64,000 nt of DNA from Croceimicrobium hydrocarbonivorans (GCF_014524565.1 NZ_CP060139.1:1061501-1125500), one strand, 5' to 3'. Shown: positions 34,728-45,043, counted from the first letter of the stretch. The notes: generated by a model from the sequence alone, not told the origin. Numbers and translations: made by a program.

Positions 34728-37700
34728 TTGAAAACTGCTTATCGCTTGCTTTTGGTGGCATTTCTTGCCCCAATAAGCATCTATGCCCAATCAGAAGACT
34801 GGCATTTCAACTCTGTAGACACCATTTACGCTGGCATCGCCATGCACGATCGCGAATCCTACGACAGTGCCATTGCTATGTTTGATCAGATTCATCCTGG
34901 CGATACCAATTACGCTTTTGCTCAATATGAGAAAACCTTAAGCTTAATGGAGGCCGAGCGCTATGAAGAGGCACTCACTAATGCCCGTAAAGGCTTGGCT
35001 ATGAACAGCCGTTTCAATATTGAATTTACCACGGCCATCGGCAATAGCTTGGATGAAATGGGAAAAACCGAGGCGGCCAAGGCGGCTTACGACAGTGCTA
35101 TCGCTATTTACCCTGCCAGCACGCAATTGCTCTATAATCGGGCGGTGATGCACATCAACAAAGAACGCTATGAAGAGGGTATTGCCGATTTAAAACGCGC
35201 CATCGAGATTAGTCCTTTCCATGCATCTTCACATTTTCAGTTGGCAAAATTGGCCATGAACAATGGCAACCACACCCAGGCCCTACTCTCCTTAGGCTAC
35301 TATTTTATTGCCGAGCCTGCCAGTGGTCGTACCAATGCCATCTTGCAGTATTTCAATTCTTCCCTTTCCGAGAAAACTGAATTTGAACCGATTGATTACG
35401 ATTTCGACCCAGAGAAAACCTATGCTAAAAGCGATCGCCTCATCAAGAGCTATGCGGCATTGCGCGATGCCTATGAAATTGATTCGGATTGTGATTTCCC
35501 TTTAATGAAGCAAATGCATCTGGCCATTAGCCAATCGGTGAAGCTCAATAATAAAACCGATTTCTGGGCCATGTACTATCTCCCCTATTACAAAGCCCTA
35601 ATGGAGGAAGAACTTTTTGAGCCCTATAGTCAACTATTATCGGTAAACATCGAAACCGACTACTACCAAAGTATCGTAAACAAGAATATCGACGAAATCA
35701 AGGAATTGATTAATTGGAATGCCGGTTTCTTACGTGATTACCATGGCTTGCATCCAAAGGGATATGTTGATGGAGCTGAGAAAGTGCTTTACTATTTCCA
35801 TAATGGTATCGATGGACTAAGCGCTGCCGGGAAGCCCGATGCCCATGGCAATCCTACAGGTGAATTTGAATTTTACTACAGCACTGGTGAAGTGAGCAGC
35901 CGAGGGGCATTAAATGCCGAAGGTGAAAAAATCGGCGACTTTATTGCTTTTCATGAAAATGGCGAAGTGAGTCGTCGAGTGAGCTATGAAAATGGAATTC
36001 TTGATGGCTCTAGTAAGGAGTATTATGAGAGTGGTGCTCCCTATATATTCGCGGAATTTAAACAGGGGGAACTTGATGGCCCTGCAACCATGCACTATAC
36101 CCATGGCACCAAACATCGAGTTTTCAACTTCAAAGATGGAAAGCCCGTAGACACTTTATACGTCTACTATAAGAATGGGCAATTGTCAGCTAAAATCCCT
36201 CAAAAGAATGGCGACGGCAATGGCCTGGCTACCTATTATCATGAGGATGGTAGTTTGCTTTCCAAAATCAATTTGGTAAATGATACCCGCACCGGAGCTT
36301 CAGAGTTCTACTTCCCTAATGGTCAGTTAGATGTGAAAGTAGTTTACAATGAAGATGGAAATTATAATGGACCTTATGAATCCTACCATACCAATGGCCT
36401 ATTACATGAAAAAGGTGAATACGTAGACGGAAATAAAATTGGCAATTGGCAAAGCTTTAATGCCGAAGGCAAACTGGTTCGCGAGGAAAGCTTTGATGAG
36501 CGCGGCAAGAAAACCGGTACCCAAACTTATTACGATTCAAAAGGTCGTAAAACGGAAATGTTCCGCTACAAAAAAGAAGAAATCGTGTACTACGAATGCT
36601 ACGATATCAATGGCCAAGTTCAGGCTTCGGCCGAGGATAAACGTGGCGAGTTGGATTATAAAGAATACGACCTATACGGTAGCCCACAAACTCAGGGTAT
36701 TTTTGACGAAACCCATCGGATTGGCACCTGGAGTGAATTTGATTTATACGGTAACCTCAACGCTAAAATTCAGTACAATGAGGAAGGAGACTACCATGGC
36801 GACTACAAAAACTACCATAGCGGCAATGAGTCCATTTCATCGGTTTACCCCTACCGCAACGACACTTTACACGGACCATACAAGCGCTATTATCTCAACG
36901 GCCAGATTAGCGATGAAGGCATTTACTACGAAGGCGATCGTCAAGGTTTATCCACCCTATACCACCCAAATGGAAACAAAATGGGTGAGATTTTTTATGT
37001 AGATGGACAGCAAAACGGACCTCGAGCCTATTTCGACCCTACCGGCCAAATTGAGCATATCGACTATTACAAAATGGGCACCATTGTAAAAATGGAAGCC
37101 TATAAAGATGGTAAACTGGTTTACACCGCCGATGTACACAAACCTATGGACCCTCTCTCCCTAAATTACCCTAACGGTCAGATGCGTTTTATGATTAATC
37201 GCACCGGCAGCCATTTTCAAGGCAAAGCTCAATGGTTCTATGGTAATGGCAAGGTGGAAACCGAAGGGATGTATGTAGATGGCGAGAGAGACGGAAAGTG
37301 GACCTTTTACTATCCCAATGGTCAGATTCAAAGTACTGGAATGTATCATTTAGGAACGCGAGTTGGAGAATGGAAAGACTTTTGGCCTAATGGTCAGTAT
37401 CAAGAAAGCTTCCACTACCTCTCAGGTGAAATTCATGGACCTAATGTGGAATACAACCAGGAAGGAATTCGTACCGATAGTATTACTTATGTATTAGGCA
37501 AAATTGATGGCGATCGTTATTTCTACAGCGAAACTGGCGAATTGCAGCATATTAGAGTTTATGACCTGGGGCGCATTATAGGCTGGCGCAAGCTAAATGC
37601 AGATGGTTCTATTGGTGATTTTGTAGCCATAAAACAAGGCACGGGCAAGGTAAAAGCCCTTTATCCGAATGGCAAAACCGCCATGGAATACGAAATTAAA

Positions 37701-38012
37701 AAAGGGGAGTTCCAAGAAAGTCCTTACCATACGTATTACAGTTCCGGGCAGCTGGAAAGTGAAATTCCTCATAAAGCAGGCGAAGACCATGGCACCACGC
37801 GTTACTACTATGCCAATGGCCAAGTTCAGCGGGAATACCAAAGTGATATGGGCTTTAAGGATGGTACAGAAAAACGCTATCACCCCAATGGTAAAATCGC
37901 TTATGAAGCCCAATGGATGGCCGGCGATAAGCATGGAAAAGTTATAGAATATGATGAGGAAGGAAATGTTATCGCAGAGTACTTATACGTTGCAAACCAC
38001 CTTTATGAATAA
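34728..38012 (+). CDS. Giant TPR plus MORN/YwqK-repeat secreted protein, TTG start
   Basis: 1094 residues beginning at TTG 34728; no ATG precedes the signal peptide (YRLLLVAFLAPISIYAQ). Residues about 30-200 are TPR repeats (ALTNARKGLAMNSRFNIEF, YNRAVMHINKERYEEGIADL). From about 350 to the end there are over thirty copies of a 22-25-residue MORN/YwqK-type unit (Y-x-N-G-Q-x-x-x-x-x-x-x-x-G). Such proteins are beta-stacked scaffolds, probably on the surface or in the periplasm. Its last eight bases (ATGAATAA) contain the ATG of the next gene, so the two are coupled. Confidence 0.9.
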   Translation: MKTAYRLLLVAFLAPISIYAQSEDWHFNSVDTIYAGIAMHDRESYDSAIAMFDQIHPGDTNYAFAQYEKTLSLMEAERYEEALTNARKGLAMNSRFNIEFTTAIGNSLDEMGKTEAAKAAYDSAIAIYPASTQLLYNRAVMHINKERYEEGIADLKRAIEISPFHASSHFQLAKLAMNNGNHTQALLSLGYYFIAEPASGRTNAILQYFNSSLSEKTEFEPIDYDFDPEKTYAKSDRLIKSYAALRDAYEIDSDCDFPLMKQMHLAISQSVKLNNKTDFWAMYYLPYYKALMEEELFEPYSQLLSVNIETDYYQSIVNKNIDEIKELINWNAGFLRDYHGLHPKGYVDGAEKVLYYFHNGIDGLSAAGKPDAHGNPTGEFEFYYSTGEVSSRGALNAEGEKIGDFIAFHENGEVSRRVSYENGILDGSSKEYYESGAPYIFAEFKQGELDGPATMHYTHGTKHRVFNFKDGKPVDTLYVYYKNGQLSAKIPQKNGDGNGLATYYHEDGSLLSKINLVNDTRTGASEFYFPNGQLDVKVVYNEDGNYNGPYESYHTNGLLHEKGEYVDGNKIGNWQSFNAEGKLVREESFDERGKKTGTQTYYDSKGRKTEMFRYKKEEIVYYECYDINGQVQASAEDKRGELDYKEYDLYGSPQTQGIFDETHRIGTWSEFDLYGNLNAKIQYNEEGDYHGDYKNYHSGNESISSVYPYRNDTLHGPYKRYYLNGQISDEGIYYEGDRQGLSTLYHPNGNKMGEIFYVDGQQNGPRAYFDPTGQIEHIDYYKMGTIVKMEAYKDGKLVYTADVHKPMDPLSLNYPNGQMRFMINRTGSHFQGKAQWFYGNGKVETEGMYVDGERDGKWTFYYPNGQIQSTGMYHLGTRVGEWKDFWPNGQYQESFHYLSGEIHGPNVEYNQEGIRTDSITYVLGKIDGDRYFYSETGELQHIRVYDLGRIIGWRKLNADGSIGDFVAIKQGTGKVKALYPNGKTAMEYEIKKGEFQESPYHTYYSSGQLESEIPHKAGEDHGTTRYYYANGQVQREYQSDMGFKDGTEKRYHPNGKIAYEAQWMAGDKHGKVIEYDEEGNVIAEYLYVANHLYE

Positions 38013-39924
38013 AACTAAAGTCATCTTCGGGCTTTTTCTGGGATGTAGTTTAGGGCTTCAGGCTCAAACCCCCAGTGCCCTGATGAAAGAATATAAGGAC
38101 GAAGACGCCGTTCGTCTGGAAGGTCATAATGAAACCCAATTGAGTATTAAGGATGATCAAATTCTGATCACCAATCGCCACTCGATGAAGACCTTCCTCA
38201 ACGATAAAAATGTTAATGGCCGTGGGGAGGTTTCGCTGAACTACGAACCACCTTTTTCCGAAATCACCGATATAGAGGCCTATACCCTGGTTCCTAATTT
38301 CGAAAAAGATAAATACGACAAGGAAAAAGTGCGCGACTTTATCGATCGTAAAGTGATTGATGAAGACGTATTCCATGATGGTACCCGCGCTAAATCCTTC
38401 ACCTTCGAAGGTATGATGCAAGGCGCCATTACGGTATTGGAATACGAAGAAGAATACCATGAACCCTTTTTGGTGGGACGTGAGGTTTTCGACCCTTACA
38501 TGTATTCTAAATCGCAGCACTTTAGCCTGATTGTAGAAGAGGGTATTGAAATCGAATACCAATACTTTAACTGTGATAGCAGCTTCTTTGAGCATTGGGT
38601 AGAGCAAGATGGTGATGAAACCACTCACCATTGGCGCACCGCCGAAATGAAATCCCGCAAATGGGAAAGTGGCTCTCCCAGTAGTTTATACCTCAGCCCC
38701 CATATCGTTTACCGGATCAAGTCCTTCGTCAAATCGGATGGTCAGGTAGAAAAAGTAATGGGAGACGTTAGTGACCTACACCGCTATTACCAGCGTTTTT
38801 TAAGCGATTTAGAAAGCCCTGATGCAGAACTGAAAAGCCTTACCGATAGCCTCACCAAAGGTTTGGAAACTCCACGCGCCAAGGCCAAAGCCATTTACGA
38901 CTGGGTAAATCACTCCATTCGCTACATCGCTTTTGAAGATGGTTATGGCGGGTTCCGTCCTCGAGAGGCCAATTTTGTTTGCACCAAGCGCTATGGTGAT
39001 TGTAAGGACATGGGCAATCTCTTAGTGCAGATGATGACCTATGCCGGCCTTGATGCTCATCATGTTTGGATTGGCACACGCTCTATCCCCTATACCTATG
39101 AAGAAGTACCAACCGGTTTATCCGACAATCATATGATTGCCGCTTTAAAGCTGGATGGAGAATATTACTTTCTGGATGCCACCAATAAAAACCTGCCTTT
39201 CCCTTATCCCAGCAGTTTTATTCAAGGTAAGCAGGCCTTGATCAATCTGGGACCAGAGTCCTTTGACTTGAAAACAGTTCCGGTTTTGGATCATCATTTA
39301 AATGATGAAACCGACTCTTGCTTCCTAAAACTGGAAGGCAACAATTTAGTGGGAGAAGGTCATAAGCATTACGGCGTGTATCACCGTTCCAATGTCTTAC
39401 GCATCCTGGAACGCAAGGATGAAGAAGCCATGAAAAACTTCTTGAAATACGATTTGCAAAAGGGCGATAACCGCTGCAAATCGGAACTCAAGAATTACGA
39501 GATTACCGAAGATGGCTTTAAGCTCAATTACAGCATGCGCTTGGATCGATATGCCAGAGTTGCGGGGAATAAAACCATCATCAATTTAAATCTGGAGCAA
39601 ATTTTAGCCAGCAATAGCTTAGAGGAGGATCGCAAGAACCCAATGGAACTGAACAATACCACCCTCTTTAAACGCTATTTCGAATTGGAAATTCCCGAGA
39701 ATTACAGCTTGAACTACCTGCCTGAAAGCAGCAGCTATGAGCATCCTAAATTCTCGTATAAGATTAGCTACAAGCAAGAGGGTAACAAAGTGATTTACAA
39801 TATCGAAATTGCCCTAAAAACCCTCTTTGTAGAAGTAGAAGATCTGGAAGACTGGAATGAATTTATCCGCAAGCTTCGTAAAGAATACCAACAAACTTTA
39901 ATACTTAACCCTAATGAAAATTAA
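38005..39924 (+). CDS. Secreted DUF3857 plus transglutaminase-like protein, catalytic triad present
   Basis: 639 residues from ATG 38005, overlapping the MORN gene by eight bases. The in-frame ATG at 37951 would put 18 residues before the signal peptide (KVIFGLFLGCSLGLQAQ) and is not used. Residues about 50-240 are DUF3857; the transglutaminase core follows with Cys333 (KRYGDCKDMGN), His376 (SDNHMIAAL) and Asp391 (YFLDAT). These domains cleave or crosslink proteins or peptides in the envelope. A partner protein lacking the triad is encoded next, overlapping by 11 bases. Confidence 0.92.
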   Translation: MNKTKVIFGLFLGCSLGLQAQTPSALMKEYKDEDAVRLEGHNETQLSIKDDQILITNRHSMKTFLNDKNVNGRGEVSLNYEPPFSEITDIEAYTLVPNFEKDKYDKEKVRDFIDRKVIDEDVFHDGTRAKSFTFEGMMQGAITVLEYEEEYHEPFLVGREVFDPYMYSKSQHFSLIVEEGIEIEYQYFNCDSSFFEHWVEQDGDETTHHWRTAEMKSRKWESGSPSSLYLSPHIVYRIKSFVKSDGQVEKVMGDVSDLHRYYQRFLSDLESPDAELKSLTDSLTKGLETPRAKAKAIYDWVNHSIRYIAFEDGYGGFRPREANFVCTKRYGDCKDMGNLLVQMMTYAGLDAHHVWIGTRSIPYTYEEVPTGLSDNHMIAALKLDGEYYFLDATNKNLPFPYPSSFIQGKQALINLGPESFDLKTVPVLDHHLNDETDSCFLKLEGNNLVGEGHKHYGVYHRSNVLRILERKDEEAMKNFLKYDLQKGDNRCKSELKNYEITEDGFKLNYSMRLDRYARVAGNKTIINLNLEQILASNSLEEDRKNPMELNNTTLFKRYFELEIPENYSLNYLPESSSYEHPKFSYKISYKQEGNKVIYNIEIALKTLFVEVEDLEDWNEFIRKLRKEYQQTLILNPNEN

Positions 39925-41905
39925 TCCCCTTTATAGTCTTTTTATCCTTCTTTTTAGCTTGAGTCTTCAGGCTCAGGATGAAGAACCCTATTTCGTATTT
40001 GAAGATTACGATTGGGAAGAAGAGCAAGCCCCTTTTAACGGCGAACTGGATGACAGTACCGCAGCTTTAATCCTAAAGGAAAAACACCTTTTCAACTACT
40101 ATTACCATGAAGGAGAAGAACGTCTGGTAATGGATCGCCTTTTCCATCAAAGAATCTACATAAACAGTACCCGTGCTCTGGAAGAGTTTAACCGACGCTA
40201 TGTTCCCACTGGCGCAGGAAGTGAACTGCTCAAATTTCGCGCCCGGGCTATTACCGGAAATAAAGTGACTGAAATTGGAGAAGACGACATCCAAACCGGC
40301 CAACTGGAAGACAGTGAAGCGGAGTACAATTACTTTGCTTTTGAAGGTTTGGAAGTAGGCTCCGAAATTGAGTTTTATTACATCAATCGCCTCTCGCCCA
40401 ATACCGATGGCTTAATGATCAATTATCAAGAGGAATATGAAATTAAAGATCTGGAAATTGATGTGGTAACCCCTTGGGGGCTGGTATTCGACTCCAAGGT
40501 TTACAACCTGCCAGACTCGGTAATGACCGACACGGTTTTAGAACAAGAAAACCGCCTCTATATCCGAACCTCGGTACCCGCTTATGAAGAAGAAAGTGTA
40601 AGTCCCAGCGATGCCTTAATGGGTCGAGTGATCTTTAAGCTCGATCGCAATTTATACACGGGCGACCGTGATGTTACTTCCTATAATTATACCGCTCAAA
40701 ATGTAGTTTCCTTCTTGACTAGCGAATTGGATCGCAAGGGCGAAAAAGTAATTAAAAAGGAAGCCAAGGCGGCCCAAGAATATCTGCTTGAAGAAGAACC
40801 TGAATTCACCACGGCTCAAAGGGTAGAGCACTACATCAAAGACAATTACAGCTATTACAATGTAGGAGCAGCAGAACTCAGAGACCTGGATTTCATTCGC
40901 GATCGCAAAGTGTTTAATACGGTTGGCGGAACCCGTCTCTACTGCGGTATTTACGATTTCCTGCAAATTCCTTATCAAATCGTATACACCTGTAATCGCA
41001 ATCAACTCTTTTTCGATTCCGAATTTGAGGCTGATAATTTCTTAGAGGAAATGCTGATTTATGTTCCCGAGGATGACCTCTACATTGATATCACCGAAAG
41101 TATGTCGCGCAATGGAGTTTTGAACTTCAACTATACCGGAACCCTGGCCCTATTTATTGATAAGGAAATGCTCGCCGACGAATATGTAGCGATTACCGAA
41201 GTAAAGGAAATCCCCTACCATCCTTCTATTTTCACCAGCGACACCATTATTGCAAAGGTGGTATTTGGACCAGATTTATTGGATAACAAAGTGGACATTT
41301 ACCGCGCTATGACCGGCTTCTCCGCTCGTTCTTACCAAGGCATCTTTGAGTTAATCGACGATGAAGACGACCTCAAGGAGTTTAAAGAAACCTTGATTAG
41401 CTATATCGATGATGAAGGTGAAGTGGAAGATTTGGAAGTAGAAAATGCCATGGCTCGCTATGTAGGATACAAGCCTCTGCAAGCTAAGGGCAGCCTTACC
41501 GATATTCGCTTTTTAGAAAATGCTGGTCAGGATTTACTCCTTAATGTGGGTAAGCTAATTGGACCTCAAATGGCAATGTATGATGAGGATTCAGTTCGAA
41601 ACCATGATATCTATAACCAATATGCCCACAAGTACTACCGCACCATAGAATTCGAGATTCCCGAAGGTTATACACTGGTAGACCCAGAGAAATTGGTATT
41701 TGATGAGAAACTGGTGATCGATGGCGAAACCAAGGCCCTCTTTACTTCAAATTACAGTAAAGAAGGAAATAAGGTATTGGTAACCATCGAAGAATGGTAT
41801 GAGGATAAAATCTATCCCAAAGAGTTATTTCAGGAATACCTGAAGGTAATTAATGCCGCTGCCGACTTCAACAAGGTGAGCGTTCTCCTCGAAAAGGAAG
41901 CTTAA
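39914..41905 (+). CDS. DUF3857/transglutaminase-like protein, apparently inactive paralogue
   Basis: 663 residues, signal peptide SLFILLFSLSLQAQ. The same order of DUF3857 and transglutaminase-like domain as the preceding gene, but the catalytic motif is changed: where the paralogue has KRYGDCKDMGN, this one reads FNTVGGTRLYCGIYD; where it has DNHMIAAL, this reads ADNFLEEML. So Cys and His appear lost. A pseudoenzyme partner or regulator of its neighbour is plausible. It ends the three-gene unit; a terminator follows. Confidence 0.85.
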   Translation: MKINPLYSLFILLFSLSLQAQDEEPYFVFEDYDWEEEQAPFNGELDDSTAALILKEKHLFNYYYHEGEERLVMDRLFHQRIYINSTRALEEFNRRYVPTGAGSELLKFRARAITGNKVTEIGEDDIQTGQLEDSEAEYNYFAFEGLEVGSEIEFYYINRLSPNTDGLMINYQEEYEIKDLEIDVVTPWGLVFDSKVYNLPDSVMTDTVLEQENRLYIRTSVPAYEEESVSPSDALMGRVIFKLDRNLYTGDRDVTSYNYTAQNVVSFLTSELDRKGEKVIKKEAKAAQEYLLEEEPEFTTAQRVEHYIKDNYSYYNVGAAELRDLDFIRDRKVFNTVGGTRLYCGIYDFLQIPYQIVYTCNRNQLFFDSEFEADNFLEEMLIYVPEDDLYIDITESMSRNGVLNFNYTGTLALFIDKEMLADEYVAITEVKEIPYHPSIFTSDTIIAKVVFGPDLLDNKVDIYRAMTGFSARSYQGIFELIDDEDDLKEFKETLISYIDDEGEVEDLEVENAMARYVGYKPLQAKGSLTDIRFLENAGQDLLLNVGKLIGPQMAMYDEDSVRNHDIYNQYAHKYYRTIEFEIPEGYTLVDPEKLVFDEKLVIDGETKALFTSNYSKEGNKVLVTIEEWYEDKIYPKELFQEYLKVINAAADFNKVSVLLEKEA

Positions 41906-41925
41906 TCTTTAAGAATTAAACCTAT

Positions 41926-41967
41926 AAAGCCCCTATGTATCCTTGCATGGGGGCTTTTCTTTTTTTG
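41926..41967 (+). terminator. Intrinsic terminator of the MORN/transglutaminase operon
   Basis: AAAGCCCCTATG and CATGGGGGCTTT pair with one unpaired base around a TATCCTTG loop and are followed by a T-rich run. It also ends at the convergent minus-strand gene 41990. Confidence 0.88.
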
Positions 41968-41989
41968 GCTTTCGCCAGATATGCCTTCA

Positions 41990-43096
41990 TTAAGGATTTG
42001 ACTTTTTAGCCTTGCGCCGTTCCTTCCATATACCGGCAAAGAAAGTTACGATCGGAATTAAAATCGCGGTAAACAGCCATTTGGGATCAGCCTTTAAGGC
42101 CAGCCATAAATCTTGAATGTAGCTAGTCTTGAAATTGATCTTCACCTTAAAGCGCTCCTCCGACTGGGAGATTAAATGGGTGGCATCATCCAGGGTTTTC
42201 ACCACAATGGTTAGATAGGCATCCTGACCTCCCCAGCCACTTAAGGGCTTCACCTTCCAGCGCCACTCAGGGTTCTCAGTGGGCAAGATTTGTTTCACCA
42301 ATGGCTTATTGAGCAAGCTCACCGCGAATTTATCATTGGGTTCAATGTCTACCGACATATAATCCGAAAGATTGATTTTCTCATCTCGCAGATCTTGCTC
42401 TGTAAAAGGCTCCTCGCCCAAGTCCTCCTGCACCTCATTAATCTTGCTTAAAAAATGCTGCTTAGCCTGAGGATTATTAAGGATATCCGCAATACTTATG
42501 CGAACGATATACTCTGTTTCTTCCTTCATCTCAGCCGGACAGGAAATAAAGAGTCGACCGGTGGAATTGAGTAAAAAGGCTTCCTTATCCTGCACCGTAT
42601 CATGAACCACCCGACTAATGGGCTGAACTTCAGGCACCGCTTTGGGTGGTTTAATGCCTCCCCCCGAGGAGCCAGCTAAAATTGGGCGACCATTATTATC
42701 CACATAGGCCCCCTTCGGTGTATTCGGACTTAAATCCTGAACATCCGGAACTCCATCCCCATCCGAATCTATTGCTTTGCCATTTTCACTAACCTGCGCC
42801 CCTCTTGGGGTATTAGGTTCTTCATCCATATAATCAGGAATGCCATCGCCATCACTATCCAAAGACTGTCCGCTTCCATCTACTCGCACTCCCTCGGGAG
42901 TGCCGGGTTCACGGTCGAAATAATCGCTCACCCCATCCCCATCTTCATCAGCCGTGAGCTGCTCTATTCTGAGCTCTAATGCCTCATTCTGATTTTGAAC
43001 ATCTGTGTACTTCTTTTTTGAAACGCAAGCCGAAAGAATAAACAATGAAAACAAAAAAAGCCAGAACACCTTTATTGCCGGAAAGTGAAACTTCAT
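41990..43096 (-). CDS. Lipoprotein with thrombospondin type 3 calcium repeats and a C-terminal membrane segment
   Basis: 368 residues. Lipoprotein signal FWLFLFSLFILSACVSKK (Cys near 24). Residues about 50-140 hold three D-x-D-x-D-G units (DEDGDGVSDYFD, DSDGDGIPDYMD, DSDGDGVPDVQD) separated by PxTPxG linkers, the typical TSP3 calcium-binding repeat. A globular region (about 180-330) follows. The last 30 residues form a membrane helix (WLFTAILIPIVTFFAGIW) with a basic end. A lipid anchor plus a C-terminal helix is unusual and implies that it spans from one membrane to the other, or that the helix is hidden. No OmpA domain is seen, although the repeat is often linked to one. Confidence 0.8.
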   Translation of the reverse strand: MKFHFPAIKVFWLFLFSLFILSACVSKKKYTDVQNQNEALELRIEQLTADEDGDGVSDYFDREPGTPEGVRVDGSGQSLDSDGDGIPDYMDEEPNTPRGAQVSENGKAIDSDGDGVPDVQDLSPNTPKGAYVDNNGRPILAGSSGGGIKPPKAVPEVQPISRVVHDTVQDKEAFLLNSTGRLFISCPAEMKEETEYIVRISIADILNNPQAKQHFLSKINEVQEDLGEEPFTEQDLRDEKINLSDYMSVDIEPNDKFAVSLLNKPLVKQILPTENPEWRWKVKPLSGWGGQDAYLTIVVKTLDDATHLISQSEERFKVKINFKTSYIQDLWLALKADPKWLFTAILIPIVTFFAGIWKERRKAKKSNP

Positions 43097-43292
43097 AGAT
43101 CAGAATTTAGCTCTTTAAAGCTAAGCAATTCAAAATGAAGGAAATGACCTCAACCCAAAGGAAAAACCCTGAATTTTTTGGCATCGAAAACTGCAAGATT
43201 GGAACTAACAGCTCGCTTTGCCGCGATTTAATATGCCGATAATTTTCACGAAAAATCTATAGCATTTATTAGCCCCATCAATTGGGAGGAAG

Positions 43293-43856
43293 ATGACCAG
43301 GGACCAATCAGACCTGCTTTTATTTGAAGCTGTTGCCTTAGGCGATGAGGCAGCCTTTGAGCTTCTCTTTAAACTGTATTACTCCCCTCTTTGTCGCTAC
43401 GTTCAAAATATGGTCAATGATCACATGCAAGCTCAAGAATTGGTGAGTGATCTTTTCCTAAAAATTTGGACCAAGCGCGAAGACATCCAAATCCACTCTA
43501 CCGTACGAGGCTATTTTTATCTGGCCGCCCGAAATATGGCCATCAACCAGATTAAGCAGAAGAAACAGGAGTCCCTAAGCCTCCAGGATGCCAATCTCCA
43601 ATTAGAGGCCATTCAAGAAAACCCATTGGAAATCTTGATATCCGAAGAGGTCATTCAAGAGTGGGAATCCCGCATAAGCCAGCTCCCGGCTCAAAGGCAA
43701 AAAATCTTCCGCATGAATAAATTGGAAGGTAAACGACATGAGGAAATCGCAGAAGAACTTTCCCTCTCCGTAAAAACAGTGCGCAATCATGTGCAATTAG
43801 CCCTACGCAGTTTATCTACCCTTTCCGCTTACTTAATTGGGAATCTACTTTCTTAA
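43293..43856 (+). CDS. FecI/ECF-type RNA polymerase sigma factor
   Basis: 187 residues. Regions 2 (about 25-95; LFKLYYSPLCRYVQNMVNDH, LFLKIWTKR, GYFYLAARNMAINQIKQK) and 4 (about 130-180; RQKIFRMNKLEGKRHEEIAEE, VRNHVQLALRSL). A strong Shine-Dalgarno-like GGGAGGA lies six bases before the ATG, which is unusual for this phylum. It is followed by a FecR gene, then SusC and SusD, so it probably turns on that transport system in response to its substrate. Confidence 0.93.
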   Translation: MTRDQSDLLLFEAVALGDEAAFELLFKLYYSPLCRYVQNMVNDHMQAQELVSDLFLKIWTKREDIQIHSTVRGYFYLAARNMAINQIKQKKQESLSLQDANLQLEAIQENPLEILISEEVIQEWESRISQLPAQRQKIFRMNKLEGKRHEEIAEELSLSVKTVRNHVQLALRSLSTLSAYLIGNLLS

Positions 43857-44013
43857 TCCCCATTCTTTTTCAATTAAATATAGCTCGCTATCGCAAGCCT
43901 GTAATGCGATTTACAATAGCCTAAGGATTGCTTAACAGACCCTTAATCCAATCGATTGGTTCGCGAAGCACCTTATCCTGTCTTCCTCATGAAAGCAAAC
44001 GATAAATGCGCTC

Positions 44014-45024
44014 ATGAATATTGACTGGAGGCTCATTACTAAGATCCTAAACGAAAACGCCAGCGAGGAAGATCAAATTCGATTTCAGAAATGGTTAGGC
44101 TCTGACCCCAAACACCGAGAGCTCTATACTGAACTAAAGGAACGTTGGGATCAACAGGAACCCAATTCGGACCTGAACACCAAAATTGCTTACGCCGATT
44201 TCCTTCGCAAGCGTGATCAATTAGCAGCTCCAAAGCAAACTAAAGTCCTTCCTCTGCGGAGATTCATAAATATTGCCGCTGCAATCCTAATTCTTTTCAG
44301 CCTCAGCTATGGCGCATTCTATTACTACCATGATACGGCAAAGGATATCGAAATGCTAATGGTAGCCACCGAAGCCGGTCAGCGTCGCACGGTGATCTTA
44401 GCAGACGGCACCGAAGTAATGCTCAATGTGGAAAGTAAGCTGAGCTTCCCTAAAAGTTTTGATCCAAAGGAACGTCGGATAAGTTTCGAAGGTGAGGCAT
44501 TTTTCCGGGTAGCGAAGGACCCTAAGAAGCCCTTTATCATTGAATCCAATGAAATCCAAACCAAAGTTTTAGGAACCGAATTTAACCTCAACTCCTATAA
44601 AAATGATTCTTCCACCACTTTAACCCTCGTGGAAGGATCAGTGGCCATCAGCGGACTGGGTACCGAAGAAATCCTTCAACCTCAGGAGGCCATCAATTTT
44701 AACTCGAAAACCGGCAAAGTGAGCGCTGTAGCCTATCAGCCCGAGCTCCTTACGGGATGGATGGACAATATCCTCAGTTTCGAAAACACCAGCCTGGGAG
44801 CAGTGGCCCTAAAACTGGAACGCAAGTACGATATCCAAATCGAATTTGCCGATCCCAGCCTGAAGGAAGAAAAAATTACCGGTCGATTTGAAAGCCAAAG
44901 CCTTTCTGTAATCCTGCACTCTATTACCCAACTGCGAAAATTGGATTTCGAAAGCATCGAAGAGCAAGAGAATTACGACGATAAACTGAAGGTATTAATC
45001 TATAAACCCCAAAGCCGCCAATGA
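44014..45024 (+). CDS. FecR-family anti-sigma/signal transducer
   Basis: 336 residues. An N-terminal cytoplasmic domain (1-80; the W-x3-D motif RWDQQEPNS) is followed by one membrane segment (about 86-104; FINIAAAILILFSLSYGAFYYY), a FecR domain (about 120-225; ATEAGQRRTVILADGTEVML, RRISFEGEAFFRVAKD) and a C-terminal DUF4974 domain (about 250-330). It transduces the state of the TonB-dependent receptor to the sigma factor. The SusC gene downstream carries the matching STN domain. Confidence 0.93.
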   Translation: MNIDWRLITKILNENASEEDQIRFQKWLGSDPKHRELYTELKERWDQQEPNSDLNTKIAYADFLRKRDQLAAPKQTKVLPLRRFINIAAAILILFSLSYGAFYYYHDTAKDIEMLMVATEAGQRRTVILADGTEVMLNVESKLSFPKSFDPKERRISFEGEAFFRVAKDPKKPFIIESNEIQTKVLGTEFNLNSYKNDSSTTLTLVEGSVAISGLGTEEILQPQEAINFNSKTGKVSAVAYQPELLTGWMDNILSFENTSLGAVALKLERKYDIQIEFADPSLKEEKITGRFESQSLSVILHSITQLRKLDFESIEEQENYDDKLKVLIYKPQSRQ

Positions 45025-45043
45025 ATTGAAAACCTAAAACAAA

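Noticed and set aside
36439-37002. Second open frame inside the MORN-repeat gene
   Set aside because: Repeats in the main gene leave the other frame open by chance; its product is Thr/Lys-rich and unstructured.
38050-38631. Minus-strand frame of 193 codons inside the transglutaminase gene
   Set aside because: It is antisense to a gene with a complete catalytic triad and has no upstream signals.
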